Below are positions 1 through 10,500 of a DNA stretch of 19,949 nucleotides, in pieces (the first letter of the stretch is position 1; each line of letters starts with the position of its first letter). A program made the position numbers and the translations under genes. The notes beneath the pieces are model-generated. The model was given only the letters and a program-made list of their open reading frames with translations. It was not told where the DNA came from and did not search any database. Source of the DNA: Blastomyces gilchristii SLH14081 (taxonomy: Eukaryota > Ascomycota > Eurotiomycetes > Onygenales > Ajellomycetaceae); assembly GCF_000003855.2 (NCBI RefSeq), contig NW_003101675.1, positions 1,144,261-1,164,209 on the forward strand, written 5' to 3'.

Positions 1-1210
1 TCATATATTTAATAATTGATATAATCATGTCTAATAATAATATAAAACTCTTAAATGTGAGTATAGACACAATGTCACAGTGACTCTAAGCAATGTTGAA
101 ATTATAACAGCAATAGATAGCAGATATGCATGCAACTCAACAACTTCAATATGAAGAAATTCAATAATTAATTCATGTAATTTCAACATCTACAGAATCA
201 AATATAAAAGTGCTGAAAGAATGCTTAGATACTTCTATATACTTTAATGCTTTCAATCTCACTCTCTACTCATCATGAAGAATGAAAATGCTTATGAAAC
301 TGAGTGTAGATGAAGATGCTATCAGTTCACTAATCAATCAAGATTAATATATCAATGAATGATTGAAAGATTATATGAAACAGAAATTTCACTCATAGAT
401 GAAAGTATGTGAATCAGTGTTACAAACATCTGAAAATATCATGAAATATCTTGATGTTCTGTTCTGAGACACTGTCATGTAACAGAAAGTATTAGATTGA
501 TTACAAAGTATCTGATAGAGAAATACTTCTCTTACAATATTTATCTCTGACTTCAACACTAAGATTCTAGAAGCAGATAATCAATCTTGAGAGAATCAAA
601 TGAAGATTAGCATACTCAAGACAACATTAACTTTCAAACTCTTACAGACTCTTGTAAGTGCAGATGAAGATCAGACTTATAAAGACTTCTGCACACAGCT
701 TTGAATAATGAATGACTGTCTTATCAAGCTTAAGAAAATACAGAATAGTGACAGAAGACATTACATCTCAGTAACTTATACACTCACACTGAGAAATAAC
801 AATGATATAAATGTCATGAATTGAGTAGACTTGAATATCTATACATAAGCAAGAGTCTCTGTTATCTGAACAGACTTCTGAATCTCTGAGATTACTTCTG
901 AAGAAGTCATTAATCAACATTGATGTGAAGTATGCATCAACTGTCACTGATTAGAACACATTACTTTCAACTGTCAATTGACCTATGTATCTTCACACTC
1001 AAGAGAAAGATCGGCATCTTCTCAATCAAGAGAAAGATCAGTATCTTCTTATTTAAAGAATGAATCAGTGCCTGTTCATGCCAACTACATTGCAGTGAAG
1101 AAAGATTCAGAAGATAACTATGAGAATGTCTTAATAAAACAGAGAAAAGATTAGCTTCTGTTCAAATTTACAAACAGAAGCTTGAAGAGATCAGATAACA
1201 ATGATTTGAA
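1..1210 (+). pseudogene. G1a gag remnant (capsid/nucleocapsid)
   Basis: This is the nucleocapsid end of a retrotransposon Gag. The clearest mark is a CCHC zinc knuckle at 933-974, with Cys, Cys, His and Cys all retained in CX2CX4HX4C spacing; one codon inside it is TGA. After the knuckle comes a short Ser/Arg/Glu-rich stretch coded by two 27-bp-spaced repeats (1000-1049), and the frame stays open to a TAG at 1152. Upstream of the knuckle the frame has many stops and I could not place a start codon. Gag (positions divisible by 3) lies in a different frame from protease and RT (remainder 2), consistent with a -1 frame change between gag and pol, although a decay indel could give the same result. 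The end coordinate is approximate. Confidence 0.7.
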
Positions 1211-1249
1211 GAGAAAATGACAATGAATACAATTCTTGTATCTACTGTG

Positions 1250-4200
1250 ATTGATAACATGTATAATATGAAAGTCATGATAGACAGCAGTCTATGCCAC
1301 TATGCAATGATAAAATCTTCAGTTGTAAGACATCATAACCTTCAGTGTATCCTCTTATCAAGACCCTGACTTCTCACAGGATTTAATAGTTCAAAAGACA
1401 TTTGTACCTGTTACATGGTGAAGCTGATCATAGATGTGAGAGAACATCAACATGAAGATGCCTATGCATATAAAGTTGATAATCTTGATTACAATCTTAT
1501 GTTAGAACTTGCCTGACTATCTGAACAAGGCATCTTATTGAACACTCAAAACAGAAGCTTGATATTCCCTAACAATGATAGAGTTCACAAGGATGACATT
1601 CACAAGACTATGAACCTGACACAGATCTCTGTCAATGCCTACAAAATGCTCAGAAAAAGAAGTCACTGCAAGAATCACTGATAGCAGAATCATGTATCAA
1701 TCTATTTCATCAGTCTGGCTGATATCAAAAAGACTCTAGAAAAGTTATCCCATGTTACAATAACAGATTCTTGTATGAAACTCTCTTAACAATATCATGA
1801 ATATCTAGATGTCTTCTGATAAGATAATAATGCTACAAATCTACCTCTCTTACAAGGTTCAGAAGTGAATCACAGTATCAAGTTGAAAAAGAAGAACAGC
1901 AAGAACTCTGAATCATCATGAGACTCTCTTTATAATATGTCTCAAGATGAACTTCTTCTTCTTCAGAAGACACTCAATAATCTGTTAGATAAGAGATTCA
2001 TATGTATTAGCAACTCTTCTGCTGCAGCTTCTATTCTCTTTGCAAAGAAGTCAGATGAAGAACTCTGAGTCTGTGTGAACTACTAAGATCTGAACAGATT
2101 GACAAAGAAAGATCAATATTTCTTATCTCTCATCAATGAAACTCTAGCATGAATCAGATAAGCTCAATGATTTACAAAGCTAGATATCATCACTGTGTTT
2201 CATAAGATTCATATCACTGAAGAAGATGAATGACTTACAGCATTCTGAACACATTATGATCTCTTTGAATGAATAGTCACACTCTTTGAACTGGCTAATG
2301 CTCTCAGTACATTTCAGAAGTATATCAACTGAGCACTTTAAGATTTTCTAGATGAGTTTGCATCTGCTTATCTAGATGACATTCTCATCTTCACTGATGA
2401 ATTCAGAAAAGAATATCAAGAGCATGTGCAAAGAGTATTACAATGACTACAAGAAGCAGGACTATCAATTGATATTGACAAGTGTGATTTCGAAGTTAAG
2501 AGTACTAAATACTTAGGTTTCATCATAGAAGCTGATGAGGGGATTTAAATGAATTCTGAGAAGATCTCTGTCATTCTTGAATGAAAAGCTTCACATACTG
2601 TGAAAGATGTATAAAGCTTTATTGAATTCACTAACTTCTATCAGTGATTTATATGAAACTTCTCAGATATCACAAGACCACTTACAGATCTTACTAAGAA
2701 AGACTCAGTATTTCAATGATCAGCAGACACTGAAGCTGCATTTACACAGATGAAGAAGATGTTCATTAATGCCTCTCTGCTGATAACATTCAATTCTGAT
2801 TATGAGACAGTTGTTGAAGCTGATTCCTCTGACTATATAATAGAAGGAGTGATATTGCAATATGATGATGAAGGTGTTCTATGATTATGTGTCTTCATGT
2901 CTAAGAAACTGAGTCTCACTGAATGCAATTATGAGATCTATGACAAGAAACTTCTCACAATCATACACTGTTTAGAAGAATGAAACTCTGAACTTCAAAG
3001 TATCTCTGAATTTGAGATAATCACAGATCATAAGAATCTCAAATACTTCATAACTACCTGTAAACTCACTGAACAGCAGATGTGATGATCTGAGTTCTTA
3101 AGCCGCTTTCATTTTACAATACACTACCATTCTGACAGCCAGAACTCGATGGCAGATGCCCTCTCACGACGAGAGCAAGATATCCCATCCGATGTAATAG
3201 ATACTCGCTGGGTCCCTCACTCCGAACCCTTACGCACTCGGATAATGCAAGAGATGCATGATTCGTGTATGACCGGCCATCCAGGCTGCGAACAACTGTA
3301 TAGAATGATCTCCTGAGAGTTCTACTGATCTGAGATATTAAACAGCATCAGACACTTCATCTGAAACTGCAATCACTGTTCTTTCATTATCTCATGAAAG
3401 AACTGTAGAAAAGATTTATTGAAATCACTCAATATCTCTGATAGAATCTGGTGAGATGTAGTAATTAACTTCACTGTCAATCTATCTGAGAGCAAGAATT
3501 GTAGAAACATTCTGGTCATTGTGAATTGATTGAGCAAAGATATAATATTGAAATCTTGTGATAAGATGAATACTGAATAAGTCACTAAAGCTTTTCTACA
3601 GAGCTCATTCTATCAGATACATGAATTACTGAGATCTATAGTATCAGATCAGAGCTGTCAATTCATAAGCACTCTCTGAACAAGAATCTGTCAAGTTCTC
3701 AAGATTATATACTGTCTATCAACTGTCTATCACTCTGAGACTGATAATACATCAGAATAGATAATTCAGACTGTGAAGAATTATCTTCATAAGTTCTGCA
3801 ATCATTTATAAGATGATTGATATGATCTTCTTCTACATGCAGAGATTGCTATCAACAGTTAAGATACTGTTTCAACAGATGTAAGTCTGTCCTTTCTTAT
3901 ATATGAATATCACATGAAAGTGTTGAATCTTCTAGAGATTACACAGTTCATATCAGACCTCTGCAGCCTGATTCAGATCACTGACAATATAGTAACAAAG
4001 CTTTAAGATGCCTGAAATTGAGCAGAGATCTTCATGACAACTGTGAAACAAGATTAAGAGAACTAAATCAATGTTCACTGAGACCTTATTAAACAATATA
4101 AAATAGAAGATCTGATATAGTTGAATCTTAAGAACATATGAATCACATATTCATCTTGTACACTAGATTACTGTCATGTCAGATATAAAGTGATAGAAGT

Positions 4201-4500
4201 TCTAGATAGTTACAACTACTGTCTTGATACATCATCAGAGATTTATAATGTATTTCACACAAGCTTGCTCTGCTGCACTGTCACTGATCTGTTCTCTTCT
4301 CAGCTGACTTCTGACTGACAGCTGTCAGGCATCATAGAAGAAGATAATGAGCTTGAGTGAGAGATTGAAGATATTCTCAATGAGAGATCTCACAGCTGCA
4401 GCTGATAATATCTTATGAAATGAGTCAGCTATAATCAACTGACCTGAACTCTGAGTTTCACATTATCTGAAACAGCAGCTCTTGACTGATGAGAACTGCT
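1250..4500 (+). pseudogene. G1a pol remnant: protease, RT, RNase H, integrase, chromodomain
   Basis: A decayed pol polyprotein in a single frame. The aspartic protease site is near 1277-1291 (M-I-D-S-S where the family has I-D-S-G). Reverse transcriptase spans about 1946-2520, with the first catalytic Asp at 2183-2185 and an intact Y-L-D-D box at 2369-2380. RNase H spans about 2790-3170, ending in the A-D-A-L-S-R motif typical of gypsy elements. Integrase has its zinc-finger cysteines at 3368-3379. Its catalytic triad is Asn instead of Asp at 3467, Asp at 3647 and Glu at 3755; the last two keep the D-35-E spacing. A chromodomain follows at about 4351-4480 (E-I-E-D-I-L-N-E-R, then Q/Y-L-M-K and a gapped V-S-Y-N). 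In active relatives the enzyme copies element RNA and inserts it, with the chromodomain guiding it to chromatin. Dozens of stops make this copy dead. Confidence 0.88.
3103..3300 (+). other. Unmutated patch across the RNase H/integrase junction of G1a
   Basis: About 200 bp in the pol frame carry no stop codon and are rich in CG, CC and GG, while the sequence on either side has a stop every few codons and almost none of these dinucleotides. The patch codes for the end of RNase H, the linker and the first His of the integrase zinc finger, in frame with both flanks. It is therefore original element sequence that escaped mutation or was restored, not an insertion. Confidence 0.8.
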
Positions 4501-4503
4501 TCT

Positions 4504-4515
4504 GAAAAGAGAGAA
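4504..4515 (+). other. Polypurine tract of G1a
   Basis: A run of purines (GAAAAGAGAGAA) lies a few bases before the LTR start, the usual priming site for plus-strand DNA synthesis. The same tract occurs at the same place in G1b (5809-5819). Confidence 0.7.
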
Positions 4516-4519
4516 CTAA

Positions 4520-4850
4520 TGTGACAGACTGCGCCTGATCAATTATATAGACTATTTCATTACACTTCATAGATTCTTTCATTCTTAATCATCAATCTTT
4601 GGTCACTACAAACGCGTGTAGTATACACTCTGATTCTCAGCCATTCCTGATCACTGATCCTCAGCCGCTATGAACATGCGTATATTCTTCCACTCTGAAG
4701 CTTCATCACGTACATCATCATATATGTGTATAAATATTCATCTCAATTACTGATTCTCGCACTTTCTCTTTCTTTCCTTCTTTAATGTTTTTATCTTTGT
4801 TATATAAGACCTATATATTATACCGATCTAATCGGCGTAGGCCTCTTACA
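4520..4850 (+). repeat. 3' LTR of G1a (331 bp)
   Basis: The segment begins TGTGACAG and ends CTCTTACA, so it has TG...CA ends, follows a purine tract, and is repeated at 5824-6161 at the end of the neighbouring copy. It contains a TATA-like TTATATAAGA at about 4799-4808, a plausible promoter element. Parts are barely mutated (ACGCGTG near 4610 and the last 30 bases, with CCGATCTAATCGG), so this LTR has suffered less RIP than the G1b LTR. The matching 5' LTR is outside the window. Confidence 0.82.
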
Positions 4851-5805
4851 TGATAATATAGATACTGAATAAGTTACTGAAGTCTTTCTACAGAGTCTGT
4901 TCTATTAAATGCATGAATTACTGAGATCTATAGAATCAGATTAGAACTGTTAATTTGTAAGCACTTTCTAAATGAGAATTTGTCAAGTTCTCAAGATTAT
5001 ACACTGTTTATTAACTATCTATCACTCCGAGACTGATGATGCATCAGAGTAAATAATTCAGATAGTAAAGAATTATCTTTATAAGTTTTGTAATTATTTA
5101 TAAGATGACTGATATAATCTTCTTCTACATACTGAAGTCACTATCAATGACTGAGATGCTATTTTAACAGGTGTAAGCCTGTTCTTTCTCATACACAGTT
5201 ATTATATAGAGATATTGAATCTTTTAGAGATTATATATTTCACACTGAATCTCTACAGTTTAATTCAGATTGCTGACAATATAGTAACAAAGCTTCAAGA
5301 AGTCTGTGACTGAGCAGAAGTCTTTATAGTAAGTACTAGACAGAATTAAGAAGAATGAACTAATGTTCACTAAGATCTCACTGAGTAATATAAGATAGAA
5401 GATCTGATATAATTGAATCTCAAGAATATATGAATCACATGCTCATCTCATACACTGAATTATCATTATATTAAATATAAAGTAATAGAAGTTCTAGACA
5501 GTCATAATTACTGTTTTAACACATTATCAGAGATTCACAATGTCTTTCATACAAGCTTATTTCACTGCACTATCACTGTCTCATTTGCTTCTTAACTGAC
5601 TTTCAATTGACAGTCATCAGAGATTGTAGAAGAAGATAATGAACTTAAGTAAGAAATTGAAGATATTCTTGATAAGAGACCCCGCAGCCGCAGCTGACAA
5701 TATCTTATGAAATGAGTCAGCTACAATCATCTAATCTGAACTCTGAGCTCCGCATTATCTGAAACAGCAGCTCTTGATTGATGAGAACTACACATAATCT
5801 CATCT
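4851..5805 (+). pseudogene. G1b integrase C-terminal half and chromodomain remnant
   Basis: The frame matches the integrase of G1a from just after the first catalytic residue: a V/E-S-D region, the H-S-E-T-D motif with the catalytic Glu, the F-H-T-S-L motif that precedes the chromodomain, and the chromodomain itself (E-I-E-D-I-L-D-K-R-P) at about 5641-5780. Many TGA, TAA and TAG codons interrupt it. A small unmutated island (CCCCGCAGCCGCAG, near 5680-5693) survives in the chromodomain. Confidence 0.8.
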
Positions 5806-5808
5806 CTG

Positions 5809-5819
5809 AAAAGAGAGAA
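5809..5819 (+). other. Polypurine tract of G1b
   Basis: AAAAGAGAGAA lies just before the LTR start and matches the tract before the G1a LTR. Confidence 0.65.
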
Positions 5820-5823
5820 CTAA

Positions 5824-6161
5824 TGTAGCAGAGTGCGCCTGATCAATTATATAGACTATCTCATTACACTTCATAAATTTCACTGAAAGCTCTGATTCTC
5901 AGTCTGCTAAAAAGCTTCAATCTTCAGTCACTGATTCTCAGCTGAAATACTCATGAAATTTCTATTCTTCTGCTCTGAAGCTTCATTATATATGTGAAGT
6001 CTCTATTCATTCACTCTGAAGCTTTACTATGTACATGTATAAATATTCACTCTGATTGCTGATTCTCACACTTTCTCTTTCTTTCCTTCTCTAACATTTT
6101 TCACTTTGTTATATAAGATCTATAAATATTATATCAATCTATTCAGCGTAAGCCTCTTACA
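5824..6161 (+). repeat. 3' LTR of G1b (338 bp)
   Basis: Begins TGTAGCAG and ends CTCTTACA, and aligns along its length with the G1a LTR at 4520-4850. It is more heavily mutated: nearly all CG and CC sites that survive in G1a are lost here, although GCGCC near the start is kept. The TATA-like TTATATAAGA recurs near 6110. The 5 bp after the LTR, GAATT (6162-6166), are the expected target-site duplication; the partner copy would lie upstream of the window. Confidence 0.82.
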
Positions 6162-6921
6162 GAATTGACTGATACTGCTGTTGAAAGTATTATGAAGATT
6201 AATTACTGATTGAAGAGAATCTCACTTCAATTGAAGCAGATAATTGAGATGCTTTGTAAATTAATAAGTTAATACTTCATATATCTCTCATGCTCTTCTG
6301 CAGCATGCTCTTCTGTAATACTGCAGTACTAACTTCATAGCAGATAAAGATGCTAATATTGAAGACTTCAATGATGAAGAATGAGTTTAATGAGAGTGAG
6401 ATTATTGATAAGTAGACTCTGATTTCTCTTTTTACTTTTTCTACAGACTGTGACTCTATTAGAATAACAGTGATCTGTGAGTTAATAATATTAATCTTGT
6501 TAGTTTCAAATATCTCTTTGTATTAACTGCTTCAGGAATTTTACACTTGTGTAGTGTCATTAAACTTCTAAAAAAAAATCCTTTGAGAGAAAATAGAAGA
6601 AGAGTGCTACAGAGTTCATAAGATGCTAACTTATCATCATGAGATCATCTCTAAAACACTCTTTTTTTGAAAGAAATGAGAAGTTTCAATCAGCAATTAT
6701 TACTCAATATCTCTGATATGTAATGAGATGATCTCTACTAGGTGTCTCATAGCTTGTAATCTCTTTCTCAGCATTTTTCAAATACTCAAGTAGTTCTCAC
6801 AAATTCTCTGATAATAAATAATCTTCTCATTTAATAAGATATTGAAGCTTGCCGTAATGTATTTACTTATTCAATATTTTCTTCACAAGATATTCAGTAT
6901 CATTCTCAATCTTAATATTAT
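6162..6921 (-). mobile_element. G2-outer, left half: chromodomain and 3' region, minus strand
   Basis: Read on the minus strand this aligns with G2-inner from about 12182 to 12922. It is the continuation of the minus-strand element at 15033-19222, split by G2-inner, and ATTAT at 6917-6921 is the left target-site duplication. On the minus strand, 6921 down to about 6740 codes for the chromodomain (I-K-I-E-N-D-T-E-Y-L-V-K-K-I-L-N-K, then Q-Y-L-I-K), which retains a small unmutated GCCG near 6850. From about 6740 to 6162 there is no recognisable coding; this is the 3' region of the family. The alignment stops at 6162, where G1b begins. The remaining 3' region and LTR of this element should lie beyond G1, outside the window. 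Confidence 0.85.
6917..6921. repeat. Left target-site duplication of G2-inner (ATTAT)
   Basis: The five bases just before the left LTR are identical to the five just after the right LTR (15033-15037). Five base pairs is the usual duplication length for Ty3/gypsy integrases. The same sequence is present once, uninterrupted, at the equivalent place in G2-inner (minus-strand ATAAT, 12182-12186). Confidence 0.93.
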
Positions 6922-7465
6922 TGTCACGCTTCCGGTCGCGCCAAGGCCCCGCTGCGGTTCCACACGGCCCATCGCTTTCATGCGGATGATTCCATCCATC
7001 CCGCAGGCCATCCGAACCAGTTTCCAACCACTCTATGACATCATTCAGATATATCATAGAAAGATCCGATTGATGAATATGAGAACCTCACTTCTATATG
7101 AGGTCAGCAGATTACTCTTCCTTGACAATGAGACACTGCTGAGATATCACTCCAGCTATTCTCACTTATGAAATGAGAGAAGAGTATCCACTCATTATCT
7201 ATATAGAATAGCTAGATACTGGCTTCTTATAAAAGAAGTCAGTGATTTGTTTTTCTTCTACTGAAATATATACAAGAGTTACTACATGTCTCATACAATC
7301 TTCTTAGTATACTAAGTATCACATCTGTGATATTCTCATAATAACTCTGTAGCCTACAAGCTTGTCATTCAAGCAAGATAGTTAAGCTCACTTATATCAC
7401 TTCTCAAACAACTATCTCTACATGACACTGCTGACTAGTCACTGCTTCAGTTCTGTCATGTTACA
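6922..7465 (+). repeat. 5' LTR of G2-inner (544 bp)
   Basis: Runs from TGTCACGC to ATGTTACA and aligns with 14489-15032 at a constant offset of 7567 bases, without a gap wherever I compared. The first 112 bases (6922-7033) are GC-rich and essentially unmutated, whereas the same bases in the right LTR are fully mutated. From about 7034 on both copies are mutated, often at different members of the same CC or CG cluster. A 14-bp palindrome and a neighbouring inverted repeat at 7303-7332 are identical in both LTRs. I did not recognise a tRNA primer-binding site in the bases after 7465. Confidence 0.93.
7303..7332. repeat. Two adjacent palindromes in the G2 LTR
   Basis: CTTAGTATACTAAG (7303-7316) is a perfect palindrome, and TATCACATCTGTGATA (7317-7332) is a 7-bp inverted repeat around a 2-base loop; they touch each other. 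Both are unchanged at 14870-14899 in the other LTR. A further weak stem, CTTCTT...AAGAAG, lies nearby at about 7224-7240. The role is unknown; protein binding or RNA 3'-end structure are possibilities. Confidence 0.6.
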
Positions 7466-7522
7466 ATTTAAATCACTTGATCTGATTACATGTTTGAATC
7501 AGTCAAGCTTTAACAGACTGAT

Positions 7523-10500
7523 ATGACCTCATACACCTGCATGGGGACTGACCTGACCTCACTCTCTGAAGGAAATACTACATCATTCTCTAGAGTGTAT
7601 ACATCTCTACTCTGACAGGAATTCAAGATTCCTGAACTCACTGCACATTTTAACATGACCTCTTCAACCGCTCTGCCATCATTACAGCCTCTACACATCT
7701 ATATCTATCATGGAGATAGAGAGATTAAGATTGAAGATTCTCTGAGATACAAGGAAAACATCTTGTCTGAATTCCACAGCTTTACTCATACTCTTGAATG
7801 AAAATTCCATCTTAATTCAAGCCAGTATAATACTCACAAGATATAAGTAATATACACTGTTAACCTTCTTGAAGACATCTCTGCAACTACTTGAGCTATT
7901 AAGAAGAGAGAGCTTGAGTGTATCAATACTGCTATAACTTGAGAAGAATTCAAGAACTTTCTACTAAATCAAATCAAAGATCACTGTAACTGCAGCTTCA
8001 CAGCAGTACAGCAGTTCAACTCATTATATTAATGAGATAATGAGAATTCTTTCAATTTCAATACAAGATTTGAAGAATATTGAGAGGAATTAACTGATGA
8101 TTTGAATTAATTAAAAACACAGCTTTATCTTACAAAGCTGACTCACAAGGTACAGACAATAATATTATAATATCAGAGTTCATTAATTAATTGTACTGAG
8201 CTTGTTAACCTGGCTTTCTGAATCTATTTGAATAATCAATTCTCTGAGAAAAAGACTAATAAGATCTCTTCTAAGTAATCAATGATAGAATCTAAACAGT
8301 ACTGTGACAGCTTCAGTGCAGAGAAAGTAAACAAGAATTCTAAGTATTCTGATTCTTCACTCACTGTGAAGAAATATTAAAAAAGATTTGATAAAGATCT
8401 CTATTTCAACTGCAGAGCTGATGATCACTATGTCAGTGATTATAAGAAGCTGAAGAAGAGAAGAAACTGAGAAGATATCTTCTCAAAGTTGACTTCTCTT
8501 CTGACAAATGTATTCACAGAAGATAAAGAAGAGAAAGAAATGAAGAATTAATAATTCTCACATCTCTGAGTTTATGTTATAATCACAATACATATTCTGA
8601 ATGAGAAGAGATCAGTAAGATGCCTACTTAACTCTGAGATAGATATCAACTTCATATTCTATTTCTTTTCTTTGATAAAGAATTGAAAGAAGATAGATCT
8701 GTCAGACCATGTGAAATTTACTGATGAAACAAAATATCACTGTTTTAATATAATTCAAGCAAAGTGTGTAATCACAGACTCAGAAGAAATCTTTAAGAAG
8801 AGCAGTCTGCTTCTTCACACAGTTAACATTATAGATGAGAATGTCATTCTAGATCTCTTATAATTGAGAGAAAATAATCCTCTCATTGACTGAGTCATTC
8901 AGGTGTGACAGTACTGTCTCATTGATAAAGAGACAATGATAGAGAAATCTGAAGAGTTTTATTGAAAGAATCTTGAGAAAAAGATTGAGTTAATATACTG
9001 TGTAGCAGATGACTGAGACTTGAGAATAGATGAAAAAGTCATCACTCTTACTACAAGATTAGCAGCAGTATCTGTCATTGAAGACAGATATATACAATAT
9101 CTCTTTACAGATTTTAAGAATGTCTTTTTAAAAAGAGAAGCAGTGAAGTTTCCTGACACTAAGATATAATATAAGATTCATCTTGAAGACAGTGTAACAG
9201 TGCTGTACAGACCTCTTTATAACTTGTCTGTAAAGAAATTGAATGTTCTGTATAAATATCTTAAAGAAGTGCAATCAAAGAACTGAATACACTTATTAAA
9301 GAGTCTGACAGAGATGTCTATACTCTTTATGTTTAAGAAGAATAATAGACTATGTCTATGTATAGACTACAGAGGTCTTAATAAGATGATAGTTAAGAAT
9401 CACTATTCATTACTGTTGATTAATGAGATGATTAATTAATTATCTGAAGCAAAGATGTTCTCAAAGATTGATATACAGAATGTCTATCATAGAATCAGAA
9501 TTAATAAAGATAATGTTTGAAAAATGACTTTTTATATCAAGTATGATAATTTTGAATATCTTGTTTTATCTTTTGATCTTTATAATGCTTCAGCCATCTT
9601 TCAGATCTATATAAATAAGACACTGCAGGGCCTTGTCAATGTCTTCTATATAGTATACTTGAATGACATTCTAATCTTCTCAAAAACAGAGAAAGAACAT
9701 GATACTCATGTTTAAGAAGTATTAAGTCACTTGAGACAGTATTAACTCTATATAAACACTGAAAAATGCTTATTCTACATGCAGGAGATTGATTTCTTAG
9801 ATTATATTATTAAAATGAATGACATTTCAATGAACAGAAGCCAGGTCTTCATCATTGAGAACTAGCCAGTTCTGCAGATATACTGTGAGATGCAGATGTT
9901 TCTAGAATTTGCAAATTTCTACAGATGATTCATCTATACATATTTATAAATTACTATCTCTCTTACAGATTTGTTAAAGAGAAGTGTGAAAGACAGAAAA
10001 ACAGAACTGTTTATTCTCACTCAAGATACTGTGCAGATATTTATAAAATTGAAACAAGCTTTTACAGATGTCACAATGCTGAATCACTTTAATTCTGACT
10101 TACTCAGTCAGTGTGAGACTGATACATCTGAGAATAAGATCTGTGAAATCTTTTCACATTTAATATCAGAGATCTTTCAATGTTGAAAGAAACAGAGAAT
10201 AATCATCTCTGAAGAAATAGATAATGAATTATCTGTAAGAGAAGACTTTTTCACAGAGTCTATAAGATACTGTGAATAAAGATCAGTAACCTTCTTCTTC
10301 AAGAAGTTATTACTCATGCAGAGAAGATATGATACTTATAATTAGAAGATATTAGTAATTATCAAATTCTTTAAGATCTGATAATATTATCTTCAGAATA
10401 GTAAGTACTCAGTGCAAGTTCTCACTGATTATGCAAATCTGTGTTACTTCTTAATAACAAAGAGCTTGACAGAATGTCAAGTCAGATAAGTGAAGCTGCT

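Larger units (their letters stand above)
1..4850 (+). mobile_element. G1a: RIP-degraded Ty3/gypsy chromovirus, 5' end outside window
   Basis: Domains run in the order gag with zinc knuckle, protease, reverse transcriptase, RNase H, integrase, chromodomain, purine tract, LTR. This is the order of a Ty3/gypsy chromovirus read on the plus strand. The 5' LTR and probably the start of gag lie upstream of base 1. Stop codons interrupt every domain, mostly TGA where the family has Trp or Arg and TAA/TAG where it has Gln, as expected from C-to-T mutation on either strand. The element ends exactly at the LTR end at 4850. The next bases belong to another copy of the same family (4851-6161), so G1a probably inserted into that copy. 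If so, TGATA (4851-4855) should be repeated immediately before the missing 5' LTR. Confidence 0.88.
4851..6161 (+). mobile_element. G1b: 3' fragment of a second copy of the G1 family
   Basis: This segment is colinear with 3559-4850 of G1a, beginning at the equivalent of the integrase core (TGATAA...) and running through chromodomain, purine tract and LTR. Differences are almost all transitions. One clear indel is a 13-bp stretch at about 5788-5801 that G1a lacks. The fragment starts directly at the end of the G1a LTR, which fits G1a having inserted into this element; its 5' part would then lie upstream of the window. A plain tandem duplication is the alternative. Beyond its LTR the sequence changes abruptly to the unrelated G2-outer element. 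Confidence 0.8.

Noticed and set aside
3373..3585. 70-codon minus-strand ORF.
   Set aside because: Shadow of the G1a integrase, which is clearly coded on the other strand.
1900..4500. TGA at Trp positions suggested a genetic code with TGA as Trp (mitochondrial or mollicute type).
   Set aside because: TGA also falls at Arg positions, and TAA/TAG occur where the family has Gln; catalytic Asp residues are changed to Asn. Mutation explains all of these, recoding explains only some.
4851..6161. Solo LTR plus unrelated sequence.
   Set aside because: The sequence before the LTR aligns with the integrase and chromodomain of G1a, so it is an element fragment.
6863..7057. 64-codon minus-strand ORF.
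   Set aside because: It is a chimera across the insertion junction: antisense of the clean LTR tip joined to the chromodomain start of G2-outer.
6842..7171. 109-codon plus-strand ORF.
   Set aside because: It starts in antisense G2-outer sequence and runs into the G2-inner LTR; open only by chance in the unmutated tip.
8959..9159. 66-codon minus-strand ORF.
   Set aside because: Shadow of the G2-inner pol region between protease and RT.
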